Positions 53,799 through 61,937 of a DNA stretch of 64,000 nt are shown piece after piece. The first letter of the stretch is position 1. Each line of letters opens with the position of its first letter. Origin of the DNA: Pseudomonas persica (GTDB taxonomy: Bacteria; Pseudomonadota; Gammaproteobacteria; Pseudomonadales; Pseudomonadaceae); NCBI RefSeq assembly GCF_900291015.1, contig NZ_OLKL01000045.1, positions 99,551-163,550 of the forward strand, written 5' to 3'. Under the pieces are notes generated by a model, which was not told the DNA's origin, ran no database searches, and was given only the letters and a program-made list of their open reading frames with translations. Position numbers and translations under genes: made by a program.

Positions 53799-54977
53799 AT
53801 GCTGCTCAACCTGTTCAATGAAATGCGCGCGGCCAAGGTGCCGGTGTCGGTCCGCGAACTGCTCGACCTGCACCAGGCCCTGCAAAAGCGCGTGGTGTTC
53901 GCCGACATGGACGAGTTCTACTACCTCGCCCGCGCCATCCTGGTGAAGGACGAGCGCCACTTCGACAAGTTCGACCGGGCCTTCGCCGCCTACTTCAAGG
54001 GCCTGGAAAACCTCGACCGGCACATCGAGGCGCTGATCCCCGAAGACTGGCTGCGCAAGGAATTCGAGCGTTCGCTGACCGACGAGGAGCGTGCGCAGAT
54101 CCAGTCGCTGGGCGGCCTGGACAAGCTGATCGAGGAATTCAAGAAGCGCCTCGAAGAGCAGAAGGAACGTCACGCCGGCGGCAACAAGTGGATCGGTACT
54201 GGTGGCACCAGCCCGTTCGGCTCGGGCGGCTTCAACCCCGAGGGCATCCGCGTGGGCGAAGCCGGCAAGCGCCAGGGCAAGGCGGTGAAGGTGTGGGACC
54301 AGCGCGAATACAAGAACCTCGACGACCAGGTGGAGCTGGGCACGCGCAACATCAAGCTGGCTTTGCGCCGGCTGCGCAAGTTCGCCCGTGAAGGCGCCGC
54401 CGAAGAGCTGGACATCGACGGCACCATCGACCACACCGCACGGGATGCCGGGCTGCTGAACATCCAGATGCGCCCCGAGCGGCGCAACACGGTGAAGCTG
54501 CTGTTGCTGTTCGACATCGGTGGCTCGATGGATGCCCACGTCAAGGTCTGCGAAGAGCTGTTCTCGGCGTGCAAGACCGAGTTCAAGCACCTGGAGTACT
54601 ACTACTTCCACAACTTCGTGTACGAGTCGGTGTGGAAGAACAACCTGCGCCGCACCTCGGAGCGGTATTCCACCTTCGACCTGCTGCACAAATACGGCGA
54701 TGACTACAAGGTGGTGTTCGTCGGCGACGCGGCCATGGCGCCCTACGAAATCACCCAGCCGGGTGGCAGCGTGGAGCACTGGAACGAGGAAGCCGGGTAC
54801 GTGTGGATGCAACGCTTCATGGAGAAGTTCAGGAAGATCATCTGGATCAACCCGTACCCCAAGCAGGCCTGGGACTACACTGCATCAACCCATCTGGTGC
54901 GCGACTTGATCGAGGACAAGATGTATCCGCTGACCTTGCAGGGGTTGGAGGAAGGGATGCGCTACCTGTCCAAGTGA
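53799..54977 (+). CDS. VWA-domain (CoxE-like) protein
   Basis: A 392-residue protein. The N-terminal half is helical and charged (LLNLFNEMRAAKVPVSVREL, then RAFAAYFKGLENLDRHIEAL). The C-terminal half is a von Willebrand A domain with the metal site DIGGSMDAH at about residue 235, and FVGDAAMAPYEI later. A Gly-rich hinge (GGTSPFGSGGFNPEGIRVG) lies between. Family members partner MoxR ATPases, as the gene order implies here. Sequence closeness to CoxE-type proteins is judged by eye. Confidence 0.88.
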   Translation: MLLNLFNEMRAAKVPVSVRELLDLHQALQKRVVFADMDEFYYLARAILVKDERHFDKFDRAFAAYFKGLENLDRHIEALIPEDWLRKEFERSLTDEERAQIQSLGGLDKLIEEFKKRLEEQKERHAGGNKWIGTGGTSPFGSGGFNPEGIRVGEAGKRQGKAVKVWDQREYKNLDDQVELGTRNIKLALRRLRKFAREGAAEELDIDGTIDHTARDAGLLNIQMRPERRNTVKLLLLFDIGGSMDAHVKVCEELFSACKTEFKHLEYYYFHNFVYESVWKNNLRRTSERYSTFDLLHKYGDDYKVVFVGDAAMAPYEITQPGGSVEHWNEEAGYVWMQRFMEKFRKIIWINPYPKQAWDYTASTHLVRDLIEDKMYPLTLQGLEEGMRYLSK

Positions 54978-54982
54978 GGTTG

Positions 54983-55088
54983 CCGGTACCGGCCTCTTCG
55001 CGGGTAAACCCGCTCCCACAGGTACAGCACATTTCTCAAGGGCTGTGTTGTACCTGTGGGAGCGGGTTCACCCGCGAAGAGGCCGGCA
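54983..55088. repeat. REP pair, inverted
   Basis: CCGGCCTCTTCGCGGGTAAA with CTCCCACAGGTAC faces GTACCTGTGGGAGCGGGTTC with CGCGAAGAGGCCGG. It lies between the convergent VWA and pxpC genes. Confidence 0.85.
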
Positions 55089-55091
55089 GCC

Positions 55092-56009
55092 TTATCGCCA
55101 ACGGTCCAGGAATACCTGCTGCTCCCGCCACGCCTCATCCTGCACCACCGCCCGGAACCGCACCACCGCCCCCGGCATGCACTGCGCCAGTTGCGCCAGC
55201 GCCAACGGCGTCAATGCCCCCAGCCGTGGATAGCCGCCAATGGTCTGCCGGTCATTGAGCAACACGATCGGCTGCCCATCCGGCGGCACCTGCACCGCCC
55301 CCAGCGGAATCCCCTCGGAAATCATCGGCGCGCCCTGGTAGACCAGCTGCGGCCCCTGCAGGCGGATGCCCATGCGGTCGGCCCGGTTGTCCAGCGTCCA
55401 CTCGCGGTTGAACGCCTCGAACAGGCTGGTACCGCTGAAGTCACCGAGCTGTGCGCCCATCACCAGGTCAAGCACAGGCTTTTGTGCGTACTGTGGCCGC
55501 AGCGCTTCCGGTACCTCACGCAGGGTCGCTGAAGTGCCTGAAAAGGCCAGCGCCTGGCCTTTGCCGAGCGCAGCGCCCTGGCCATCGATACCGCCCAGTT
55601 CTTCCCGTACAACCGTGGCACAACTGCCCAGTACATCCTCGCCCAGGAAGCCGCCAGGTGCTGCCAGATACGCCCGCACGCCTTGCTTCGGCTGTTTCAG
55701 GGTCAACCGCTGCCCCTTGGCCAATGTGAAGCTGCGCCAGGGCGCCAGCGGCTGATCATCGACCCGTGCATCCAGATCGGCACCGGCCAGGGCCAGCACA
55801 CAATCCTGCTCAGCGACCACACAGAAGCCACCTAGCGCTACCTCGACCACCGGCGCCGCCAACGGGTTGCCCAGCAGCCAGTTGGCCCAGTGCATCGCCA
55901 CCCAGTCCAGCGCCCCGCCCTGAGTCACGCCCAGGTGGCGTACGCCAAAGCGCCCGGCATCCTGCAACTGGCACAGCGGTGTACTGGCCTCGATCTTCAA
56001 CTGCTTCAT
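55092..56009 (-). CDS. pxpC: 5-oxoprolinase subunit PxpC
   Basis: A 305-residue subunit of the ATP-dependent 5-oxoprolinase that opens 5-oxoproline (pyroglutamate) to glutamate. Family features include LCQLQDAGRFGVRHLGVTQG at the N-terminus, GGFLGEDVLGSCATVVREEL in the middle and IVLLNDRQTIGGYPRLGALT near the end. Older names are biotin-dependent carboxyltransferase-like or YbgK/KipA-like. Its ATG overlaps the pxpB stop by four bases (ATGA), a sign of tight coupling. Confidence 0.93.
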   Translation of the reverse strand: MKQLKIEASTPLCQLQDAGRFGVRHLGVTQGGALDWVAMHWANWLLGNPLAAPVVEVALGGFCVVAEQDCVLALAGADLDARVDDQPLAPWRSFTLAKGQRLTLKQPKQGVRAYLAAPGGFLGEDVLGSCATVVREELGGIDGQGAALGKGQALAFSGTSATLREVPEALRPQYAQKPVLDLVMGAQLGDFSGTSLFEAFNREWTLDNRADRMGIRLQGPQLVYQGAPMISEGIPLGAVQVPPDGQPIVLLNDRQTIGGYPRLGALTPLALAQLAQCMPGAVVRFRAVVQDEAWREQQVFLDRWR

Positions 56010-56692
56010 CCTTGTGCCTCCACATCGCCGCCCAAGGCCAGGAACTCGCTGCGCGAAACCGGCACGAAACGCACCCGGTCACCGGGTTGCAACAGGCTGT
56101 AGCCCTCGCGTTCACGGTCGAACAGGCGCACCGGGGTACGCCCGATCAGGTTCCAGCCTCCCGGCGATACCGCCGGATAAGCTGCTGTCTGGCGCTCGGC
56201 AATACCGACACTGCCGGCCGCCACGCGCTTGCGCGGGGTACTCAGGCGCGGGCTGGCCAGGCGTTCGTCCACCAGGCCCATGAAACCGAAACCGGGGGCG
56301 AAACCCAGGGCAAACACCGGGTACTCGCGCTGGCTGTGCAAGCGGATCACCTCTGCTTCACTCAAACCGCTACGGGCCGCCAGCACCGGCAGTTCCGGGC
56401 CGACGCTGGCGTCGTACCACACCGGGATCTCATGGCTGCGGCCAGCGCTGCCCGTGTCTGGCTGCAAGCCTTCCAGCGCACGGATAATCAGCGCCCTCGC
56501 CTCACCCGGTGGCAGATCGAACTGCACCATCAGCGTGGTGTAGGACGGCACCAGGTCCAGCAGGTGCTCGCCGAACGCCGCGTGCAAGCGCTGGCTGGCG
56601 GCGAGCATCCACGGCATGTTGCCCTCGTCGATACGGTCGAACAGGCGCACCATCAGGCTGTCGATGGCCACGATTTCAATGCGCGGTTTCAT
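56006..56692 (-). CDS. pxpB: 5-oxoprolinase subunit PxpB
   Basis: A 228-residue KipI-like subunit. Recognisable are [60 protein letters not shown] and [20 protein letters not shown]. It forms a complex with PxpC. The start at 56692 overlaps the stop of pxpA by four bases; the frame is open further upstream but inside pxpA. Confidence 0.93.
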   Translation of the reverse strand: MKPRIEIVAIDSLMVRLFDRIDEGNMPWMLAASQRLHAAFGEHLLDLVPSYTTLMVQFDLPPGEARALIIRALEGLQPDTGSAGRSHEIPVWYDASVGPELPVLAARSGLSEAEVIRLHSQREYPVFALGFAPGFGFMGLVDERLASPRLSTPRKRVAAGSVGIAERQTAAYPAVSPGGWNLIGRTPVRLFDREREGYSLLQPGDRVRFVPVSRSEFLALGGDVEAQG

Positions 56693-57468
56693 CGCGACTC
56701 CAGGGCATCGAGGGCCTGGCGAATCTGCCGCACCGCCGCCACCGAACTGTCGTTGTCGCCGTGCACACACAGGGTGCGGGCCGCAAGCCTCAAGGCACTG
56801 CCATCGTCCGCCACCAGCGTGTCGCCACGGGCCAGGCGCACGGCCTGCTCCACCACCCGCGCCGGGTCGTGGTGCACCGCGCCCGGCAGGCGTCGCGACA
56901 GCAGGTGACCGCTGGCGGTGTAGGCGCGGTCGGCGAATGCTTCGAACCACAGCGGCACGCCAATTTCATCGCCCAGGGCCTGGGCGGCACGGTTGTCGGC
57001 GGTGGCCATCAGCATCAGCGGCAGCTCGCCGCCATAAGCCGCCACAGCCTCCAGTACGGTACGCAGCTTGAGCGGGTCGGCCATCATGTCGTTGTACAGC
57101 GCACCATGGGGTTTCACATAGGCCACCCGACTGCCCAACACTTTGCAGATGCCGTCCAGCGCACCGATCTGGTAGTGCAGCAGGTCGCGGATTTCCTCCG
57201 GGCTGCAGGCCATGGAGCGGCGGCCGAAGCCGACCAGGTCCGGGTAGGCCGGATGTGCACCGATGGTTACCCCGTGCGCCAGCGCCAGGGCCACGGTGCG
57301 GCGCATGATGCCGGGGTCCCCGGCGTGGTAGCCGCAGGCGATGTTGGCGCAATCGATATAGGGCATGACTTCGGCATCCAGGCCCATGCGCCAGCTGCCG
57401 AAACTCTCGCCCATGTCGCAATTGAGTAGCAGGCGTTCCACCGCGCGGCCTCCGTTGTCGTTGTTCAT
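56689..57468 (-). CDS. pxpA: 5-oxoprolinase subunit PxpA (LamB/YcsF)
   Basis: A 259-residue subunit of the LamB/YcsF family. Typical motifs are [13 protein letters not shown] at the start, [37 protein letters not shown] and the [11 protein letters not shown] stretch, holding likely catalytic His and Asp residues. Together with PxpB and PxpC it hydrolyses 5-oxoproline using ATP. It follows the MFS gene by nine bases. Confidence 0.94.
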   Translation of the reverse strand: MNNDNGGRAVERLLLNCDMGESFGSWRMGLDAEVMPYIDCANIACGYHAGDPGIMRRTVALALAHGVTIGAHPAYPDLVGFGRRSMACSPEEIRDLLHYQIGALDGICKVLGSRVAYVKPHGALYNDMMADPLKLRTVLEAVAAYGGELPLMLMATADNRAAQALGDEIGVPLWFEAFADRAYTASGHLLSRRLPGAVHHDPARVVEQAVRLARGDTLVADDGSALRLAARTLCVHGDNDSSVAAVRQIRQALDALESR

Positions 57469-57477
57469 ATGCCTACC

Positions 57478-58764
57478 TTACCGCGCCTGCAGCTGTTTGC
57501 CGCGTGTTTCCGGCAGGCTTAGCGCGGCCACGATCACCACGCCGTAGGACACCGCGGAAAACACGCCGATACCCAGGCCCAGCGGCACCTTCTGGCCGAG
57601 CACGCCGATCAGCAGCGGGAACAGCGCCGCGATGACCTTGCCGATGTTGTAGCAGAAGCCCTGCCCCGAACCGCGGATACGCGTGGGGAACAGTTCGGTG
57701 AGAAACGCGCCCATGCCGCTGAAGATGCCCGAGGCGAAGAAGCCCAGCGGGAATCCCAGCCACAGCATTACGCCGTCGCTGACCGGCATCTGTGTGTACA
57801 GCAGCACGATGACGAACGAGCCCACGGCGAACAGGATGAAATTCTTCTTGCGCCCCAGCAGGTCGGACAGGTACGCACTGACCACATAGCCAATGTAGGA
57901 GCCGACAATCACCATGGCCAGGTAGCCACCGGTGCCCAGCACGCTCAGGCCGCGCTCGTTTTTCAGGAAAGTAGGCAGCCACGAGGTAATGGCGTAGTAG
58001 CCGCCCAGTGCGCCGGTGGTCAGCAGGGACGCACGCACGGTGGTCCAGAGCATGCCCGGGGCGAAGATTTCGTAGAATTGCGCAGGTGCCTCGGCGTTTT
58101 CCAGCGCCTTGGCCTCGCGGTATACCTCCGGGTCCTTGACCAGACGGCGGACGAAGATCACGAAGATCGCCGGCACCAGGCCCAGCAGGAACAGCGCGCG
58201 CCAGGCCTGCTCTGCCGGCAGCCAGGAGAACAGCAGCGCGTAGAGGATGGCGGTGAGGCCCCAGCCAAGGGCCCAGCCGGACTGCACCATGCCCACTGCC
58301 TTGCCACGGTCCTGGGCGCGGATCACCTCGCCGATCAGCACCGCGCCGGCGGTCCACTCACCGCCAAAGCCAAAGCCCATCAGGGTACGGGCGATCAGCA
58401 GCTGTTCGTAGCTCTGGGCGAAGCCGCAGAGGAAGGTGAAGAAGGCGAACCACAGCACCGTCAGTTGCAAGGTGCGCACGCGGCCAATACGGTCGGAGAG
58501 AATGCCGGCCACCCAGCCACCCACGGCCGAGGCGATCAACGTGCTGGTATGGATCAGCCCGGCTTCGGTGGTGGTGATGCCCCACAGCATGATCAGCGTG
58601 GGGATGACGAAGCTGAGCATCTGCGTGTCCATGCCGTCCAGGCCATAGCCGATCTTGCAGCTCCAGAACGTTCGGCGTTGCTGTGAGTCGATGTCGCGAT
58701 ACCAGGCGAAAGGCCCGGACGAAGGTAGGGAACTGACCTGCTGCTGTACGCCGGTGGGGTTCAT
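57478..58764 (-). CDS. MFS transporter of the 5-oxoproline operon
   Basis: A 428-residue, 12-helix permease. The sugar/acid symporter signature GWVAGILSDRIGRVRTLQL follows helix 2, and the second half has the partner motif AYLSDLLGRKKN. It resembles the aromatic acid and metabolite proton symporters. Because pxpA-pxpB-pxpC follow immediately, 5-oxoproline or a related acid is the likely cargo. The ATG at 58764 has GAGG six bases upstream; a TTG 13 codons earlier is less well placed. Confidence 0.85.
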   Translation of the reverse strand: MNPTGVQQQVSSLPSSGPFAWYRDIDSQQRRTFWSCKIGYGLDGMDTQMLSFVIPTLIMLWGITTTEAGLIHTSTLIASAVGGWVAGILSDRIGRVRTLQLTVLWFAFFTFLCGFAQSYEQLLIARTLMGFGFGGEWTAGAVLIGEVIRAQDRGKAVGMVQSGWALGWGLTAILYALLFSWLPAEQAWRALFLLGLVPAIFVIFVRRLVKDPEVYREAKALENAEAPAQFYEIFAPGMLWTTVRASLLTTGALGGYYAITSWLPTFLKNERGLSVLGTGGYLAMVIVGSYIGYVVSAYLSDLLGRKKNFILFAVGSFVIVLLYTQMPVSDGVMLWLGFPLGFFASGIFSGMGAFLTELFPTRIRGSGQGFCYNIGKVIAALFPLLIGVLGQKVPLGLGIGVFSAVSYGVVIVAALSLPETRGKQLQAR

Positions 58765-58796
58765 GCTTGCCTCGGCTTGTTGGTATTGTTTTATGA

Positions 58797-58840
58797 GCGA
58801 CAAAGTGTCGCGGCCTGTGCGTCATTGTTCAGAGGCCGCG
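58797..58840. promoter_or_regulatory. Palindromes in the MFS/LysR divergent promoter region
   Basis: GCGACA-AAG-TGTCGC (58797-58811) is a 15-base palindrome, and CGCGGCCT (58809-58816) pairs with AGGCCGCG (58833-58840). They lie between the divergent MFS and lysR-type genes and are good candidates for the regulator's binding sites. Confidence 0.45.
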
Positions 58841-58892
58841 TCACCCACGTCCAACGAGAAAAACCGCCGGTCTGGAACAAGAAAAACTGATC

Positions 58893-59804
58893 ATGAACCT
58901 TCGCTTCCTCGAAACCTTCGTCTGGGTCGCCCGGCTCAAGAGCTTCCGCCTGACCGCGGAAAAGCTGTTCACCACCCAGGCCTCGGTGTCCAGCCGCATT
59001 GCCGCGCTGGAGGCCGACCTCGGCGTGAAGCTGCTGCTGCGCGATTCGCGTGGCGTCAGCCTGACCCCGGAGGGCGGCAAGGTGCTGGAGTACGCCGAGC
59101 GCATGCTGGAAACCGCCAAGGCCATGAAACAGTCGCTGGACAGCGACCGGGCCAAGGTCGGACGCATTCGTATCGGGGTGATGGACACGGTGATCCACAC
59201 CTGGATGAGCGCGCTGGTGGCGGAGTTGACCGAGCGTTACCCGCAGGTGGAGATCGAACTGGTGGCCGACACGGCGCTGAACCTTCGCGAACAATTGCAG
59301 AAGGGTTTTCTCGACGTGATCCTGCAGACCGACCTGCTGCGCGAGCAGTCGATCCGCAGCCTGGACCTGGCGCGTTACCCGATGGGTTGGGTGGTGGCCG
59401 CCGGCGCGCACCAGCACCGCGACTACGCTTCACTGGCCGAGCTTGGGCGGGAACGCATCATTACCTTCTCGAAGAACTCGCGGCCGCACCAGGAAGTGCT
59501 GAGCCTGCTGCAGGGCGCGGGGGCCGAAGCGCCGCGGCTGAACTGCGTGAACTCGGTGGCGGCGATTACCCGGCTGTTGCGCGACGGGTTTGGCATTGGC
59601 GCGTTGCCGCCGGCGCTGGTGGATACCGAGTTGAGCCGGGGTGAGCTGGTGTTGCTGCAGGGGCTGCAACCGCCGCCAAGCCTGGAGCTGGTGGTGGCCT
59701 GGCAGACCGGGGTGGCGTTGGTGGATGAAGTGGTCGGGGTATGCCGGCAGGTGCTGGAGGGGTATGCGCGGGATGTGGGTGGGCAACGGATTGTGTTGGT
59801 CTGA
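58893..59804 (+). CDS. LysR-family transcriptional regulator
   Basis: A 303-residue regulator. The N-terminal winged helix is clear (MNLRFLETFVWVARLKSFRL, then AEKLFTTQASVSSRIAALEA, LLLRDSRGVSLTPEGGKVLE). The effector domain begins around residue 90 with GRIRIGVMDTVIHTWMSALV. Divergent orientation to the MFS-pxpABC operon suggests it controls that operon; an acid related to 5-oxoproline may be the inducer. No autoregulation data can be read beyond the palindromes upstream. Confidence 0.92.
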   Translation: MNLRFLETFVWVARLKSFRLTAEKLFTTQASVSSRIAALEADLGVKLLLRDSRGVSLTPEGGKVLEYAERMLETAKAMKQSLDSDRAKVGRIRIGVMDTVIHTWMSALVAELTERYPQVEIELVADTALNLREQLQKGFLDVILQTDLLREQSIRSLDLARYPMGWVVAAGAHQHRDYASLAELGRERIITFSKNSRPHQEVLSLLQGAGAEAPRLNCVNSVAAITRLLRDGFGIGALPPALVDTELSRGELVLLQGLQPPPSLELVVAWQTGVALVDEVVGVCRQVLEGYARDVGGQRIVLV

Positions 59805-59817
59805 CCGATTTGCAGTG

Positions 59818-59928
59818 CCTGTGCTGGCCTCTTCGCGGGTAAACCCGCTCCCACAGGATCATCACAGATCTTGAAGGCTGCGCTGTACCTGTGGGAGCGG
59901 GTTTACCCGCGAAGAGGCCAGCACAGGC
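59818..59928. repeat. REP pair with extended palindrome
   Basis: CCTGTGCTGGCCTCTTCGCG on the left and its exact reverse complement CGCGAAGAGGCCAGCACAGG on the right, with standard cores inside. It separates the convergent lysR-type and DUF2937 genes. Confidence 0.85.
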
Positions 59929-59938
59929 ACAGAACGCC

Positions 59939-60460
59939 TTAGCGCCAGCTCTCTTTCACCGCGCCACGCCGCCCACCCAGGATCACCCAGCCAATCCCCA
60001 GCAACACGCTCTCGACCACGAAGGCCAGCACAAACCCTGCGCCAAGCCCCCAGCCAACCGCTTCGGGCACCAGCAGAATCTGGTAGCTGTAGCCATTGAG
60101 GGTTTCTTCGCGCAACTGCGGGTCGGCCTGCACCAGCACGTGCCAGGTACGCAGCGCCCATGGCCCTTGCAGCGCCTGCCATTCGTTTTCCAGCAGTTCG
60201 TTGCGGATCATCAGGCTTTCGATGCTGTTGGCATCACTGTTGAACACCGGGTCGTCGCTACTGCGGTAATGCCGCAGCAGCGCCTGCAGGTCGCCATTGA
60301 AGAAGCGCTCGGCGGTCTGCCGGAAACCGTCGAGCGCCTCGCGCGATTCGAACAGGTGCGCCTCGACCCGCTGGCTGTAGTCCTTGACCAGCCCCGGGAC
60401 CTGGATACCGGCCAGCAGGCCGAAGGTGAACAGCAGCAACCGCAGGTAACTCATGAACAT
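59939..60460 (-). CDS. DUF2937 membrane protein
   Basis: A 173-residue protein with one N-terminal helix (YLRLLLFTFGLLAGIQVPGL) and a C-terminal hydrophobic helix (GLGAGFVLAFVVESVLLGIG). The middle is soluble and carries the DUF2937 pattern, VEAHLFESREALDGFRQTAE. It may start two codons downstream at MSYLRL. Function unknown. It follows the amidotransferase gene by nine bases, suggesting one operon. Confidence 0.82.
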   Translation of the reverse strand: MFMSYLRLLLFTFGLLAGIQVPGLVKDYSQRVEAHLFESREALDGFRQTAERFFNGDLQALLRHYRSSDDPVFNSDANSIESLMIRNELLENEWQALQGPWALRTWHVLVQADPQLREETLNGYSYQILLVPEAVGWGLGAGFVLAFVVESVLLGIGWVILGGRRGAVKESWR

Positions 60461-60469
60461 GCCGCGTCC

Positions 60470-61243
60470 TTAGCTCTGGCCGTGCGCCACGCACTCGCCG
60501 TGGCGCCACAGGGCCCACTGACCCGGCTCGTAGCGCTGCCAGGTCTCGTTCTCGGTCAAGGCCTCGGTGGCGATCACCGTGACCACGTCGTTGGGGGTGG
60601 TTTCTGCGTGAAAATCGACGATCAGGTCGACATCCTTCAACCGCGCCGCGCCAAAGGGTGCACGGCGGGTGATGTGCACCAGCTTGGTCGAACAGAAGCA
60701 GAACAGCCAGTCGCCGTCGCTGAGCATGCAGTTGAACACGCCCTGGCCACGGTAGCCGGCACAGGCTTCGACCAGCACCGGCAACAGCTGTTCCACCGGC
60801 ACCGGCTCGGGGAAGGCGCTGCGGATGCGGTTGAGCAGATCGCAGAAGGCCGCCTCGCTGTCGGTGTCGCCCACCGGCCGGTAGAAACTGGCCTGGCCCT
60901 TGAAGTCGCCCAGCTGGCCATTGTGCGCGAAGCACCAGTTGCGGCCCCACATCTCGCGCACGAACGGGTGGGTGTTGGACAGGCATACCTTGCCGACGTT
61001 GGCCTGGCGGATGTGGCCAATGACCACTTCGCTCTTGATCGGATAACGCTGCACCAGGTTGGCCACTTCCGACTCGCTGCTGGCGGCCGGGTCCTGGAAC
61101 AGGCGCAGGCCACGGCCTTCGTAGAAGCCGATACCCCAGCCGTCACGGTGCGGGCCGGTACGGCCGCCGCGCTGCATCAGGCCGGTGAAGCTGAAGACGA
61201 TGTCGGTGGGGACGTTGGCACTCATGCCCAGCAGTTCGCACAT
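60470..61243 (-). CDS. YafJ-like class II glutamine amidotransferase
   Basis: A 257-residue enzyme. After removal of Met, Cys2 (MCELLGMSANVP) would be the N-terminal nucleophile of an Ntn-type amidotransferase. Other family stretches are GPHRDGWGIGFYEGRGLRLF, SEVVIGHIRQANVG and NWCFAHNGQLGDFKG. There is no synthase domain, so it either hydrolyses a gamma-glutamyl compound or works with a partner. Neighbours on both sides are small membrane proteins. Confidence 0.88.
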   Translation of the reverse strand: MCELLGMSANVPTDIVFSFTGLMQRGGRTGPHRDGWGIGFYEGRGLRLFQDPAASSESEVANLVQRYPIKSEVVIGHIRQANVGKVCLSNTHPFVREMWGRNWCFAHNGQLGDFKGQASFYRPVGDTDSEAAFCDLLNRIRSAFPEPVPVEQLLPVLVEACAGYRGQGVFNCMLSDGDWLFCFCSTKLVHITRRAPFGAARLKDVDLIVDFHAETTPNDVVTVIATEALTENETWQRYEPGQWALWRHGECVAHGQS

Positions 61244-61257
61244 AGGCGTGTCTCCAC

Positions 61258-61755
61258 TTACAGACGGGGCTCGACCCGGCCGCCGCCTCGGGAGACGGCA
61301 GGGGGTGGCGCATCACGGTAACGGTCGCGGCGCTCGGCAGCCAGCGGGGCCTGGGCGCCAAACTGGTCATCTTCGCCAGCCTGGCGCTGGGCAGCGGCCT
61401 CGGCCTGCGCGCGGCGCTCGCGGGCGCGTTTCTCCAGCGGAAAGCGCAGCAGTACGAAGAGGAAATACAGGGAAAAGGCGCCCATGCCGTACATGGCGAA
61501 GTCGGACACCGCGCGCCAGGCATTGTTGCCGACCTTGAAGGCGACATCCAGGGCGGTGATGGCAATGGCCGGGGCGAAGCTGTCCTTGACCGGGTCGACG
61601 ATGGTCGGGGTCAGCAGCAGCACCGCAAGCACCACCCGCAGCGGTTCGCGCAGCCAGCGCCACATCCACCCGGTGAGTTTGAAGCCCACCAGCAGGCAGC
61701 CCAGGGCGGCAACGGCATAAAGGCCCCAGGCGAGGGTGTAGTCGTTCTCGGTCAT
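61258..61755 (-). CDS. Small membrane protein with charged tail
   Basis: A 165-residue protein, not assigned to a known family. Three hydrophobic segments are visible (YTLAWGLYAVAALGCLLVGF, LRVVLAVLLLTPTIV, AMYGMGAFSLYFLFVLLRF), followed by a polar Arg/Ala/Glu tail from about residue 107 to the end. It starts the probable three-gene operon with the amidotransferase and DUF2937 genes (14-base gap). Confidence 0.75.
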   Translation of the reverse strand: MTENDYTLAWGLYAVAALGCLLVGFKLTGWMWRWLREPLRVVLAVLLLTPTIVDPVKDSFAPAIAITALDVAFKVGNNAWRAVSDFAMYGMGAFSLYFLFVLLRFPLEKRARERRAQAEAAAQRQAGEDDQFGAQAPLAAERRDRYRDAPPPAVSRGGGRVEPRL

Positions 61756-61820
61756 GGTGTTCGTGCAAGCCAGGCAAAGAGATGCCTATGATAAACACTT
61801 TTCCGGGCGCAGACAGTGTT

Positions 61821-61916
61821 TGCCTGTACCGGCCTCTTCGCGGGTAATGCGCATGGCTCGAAGTCTGCGGTGATCCTGTGGGAGCGGGTTTACCCGCGAA
61901 GAGGCCAGTACAGGCA
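61821..61916. repeat. REP pair with damaged left unit
   Basis: The left arm reads GCCTGTACCGGCCTCTTCGC then GGGTAATGCGC, so the second half of the core and CTCCCACAGG are missing. The right unit (CCTGTGGGAGCGGGTTTACC, CGCGAAGAGGCC) is complete and its outer arm still matches the left one. It lies in the gap before ptrB. Confidence 0.8.
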
Positions 61917-61937
61917 ACCCCAATCATGAGATCTACA

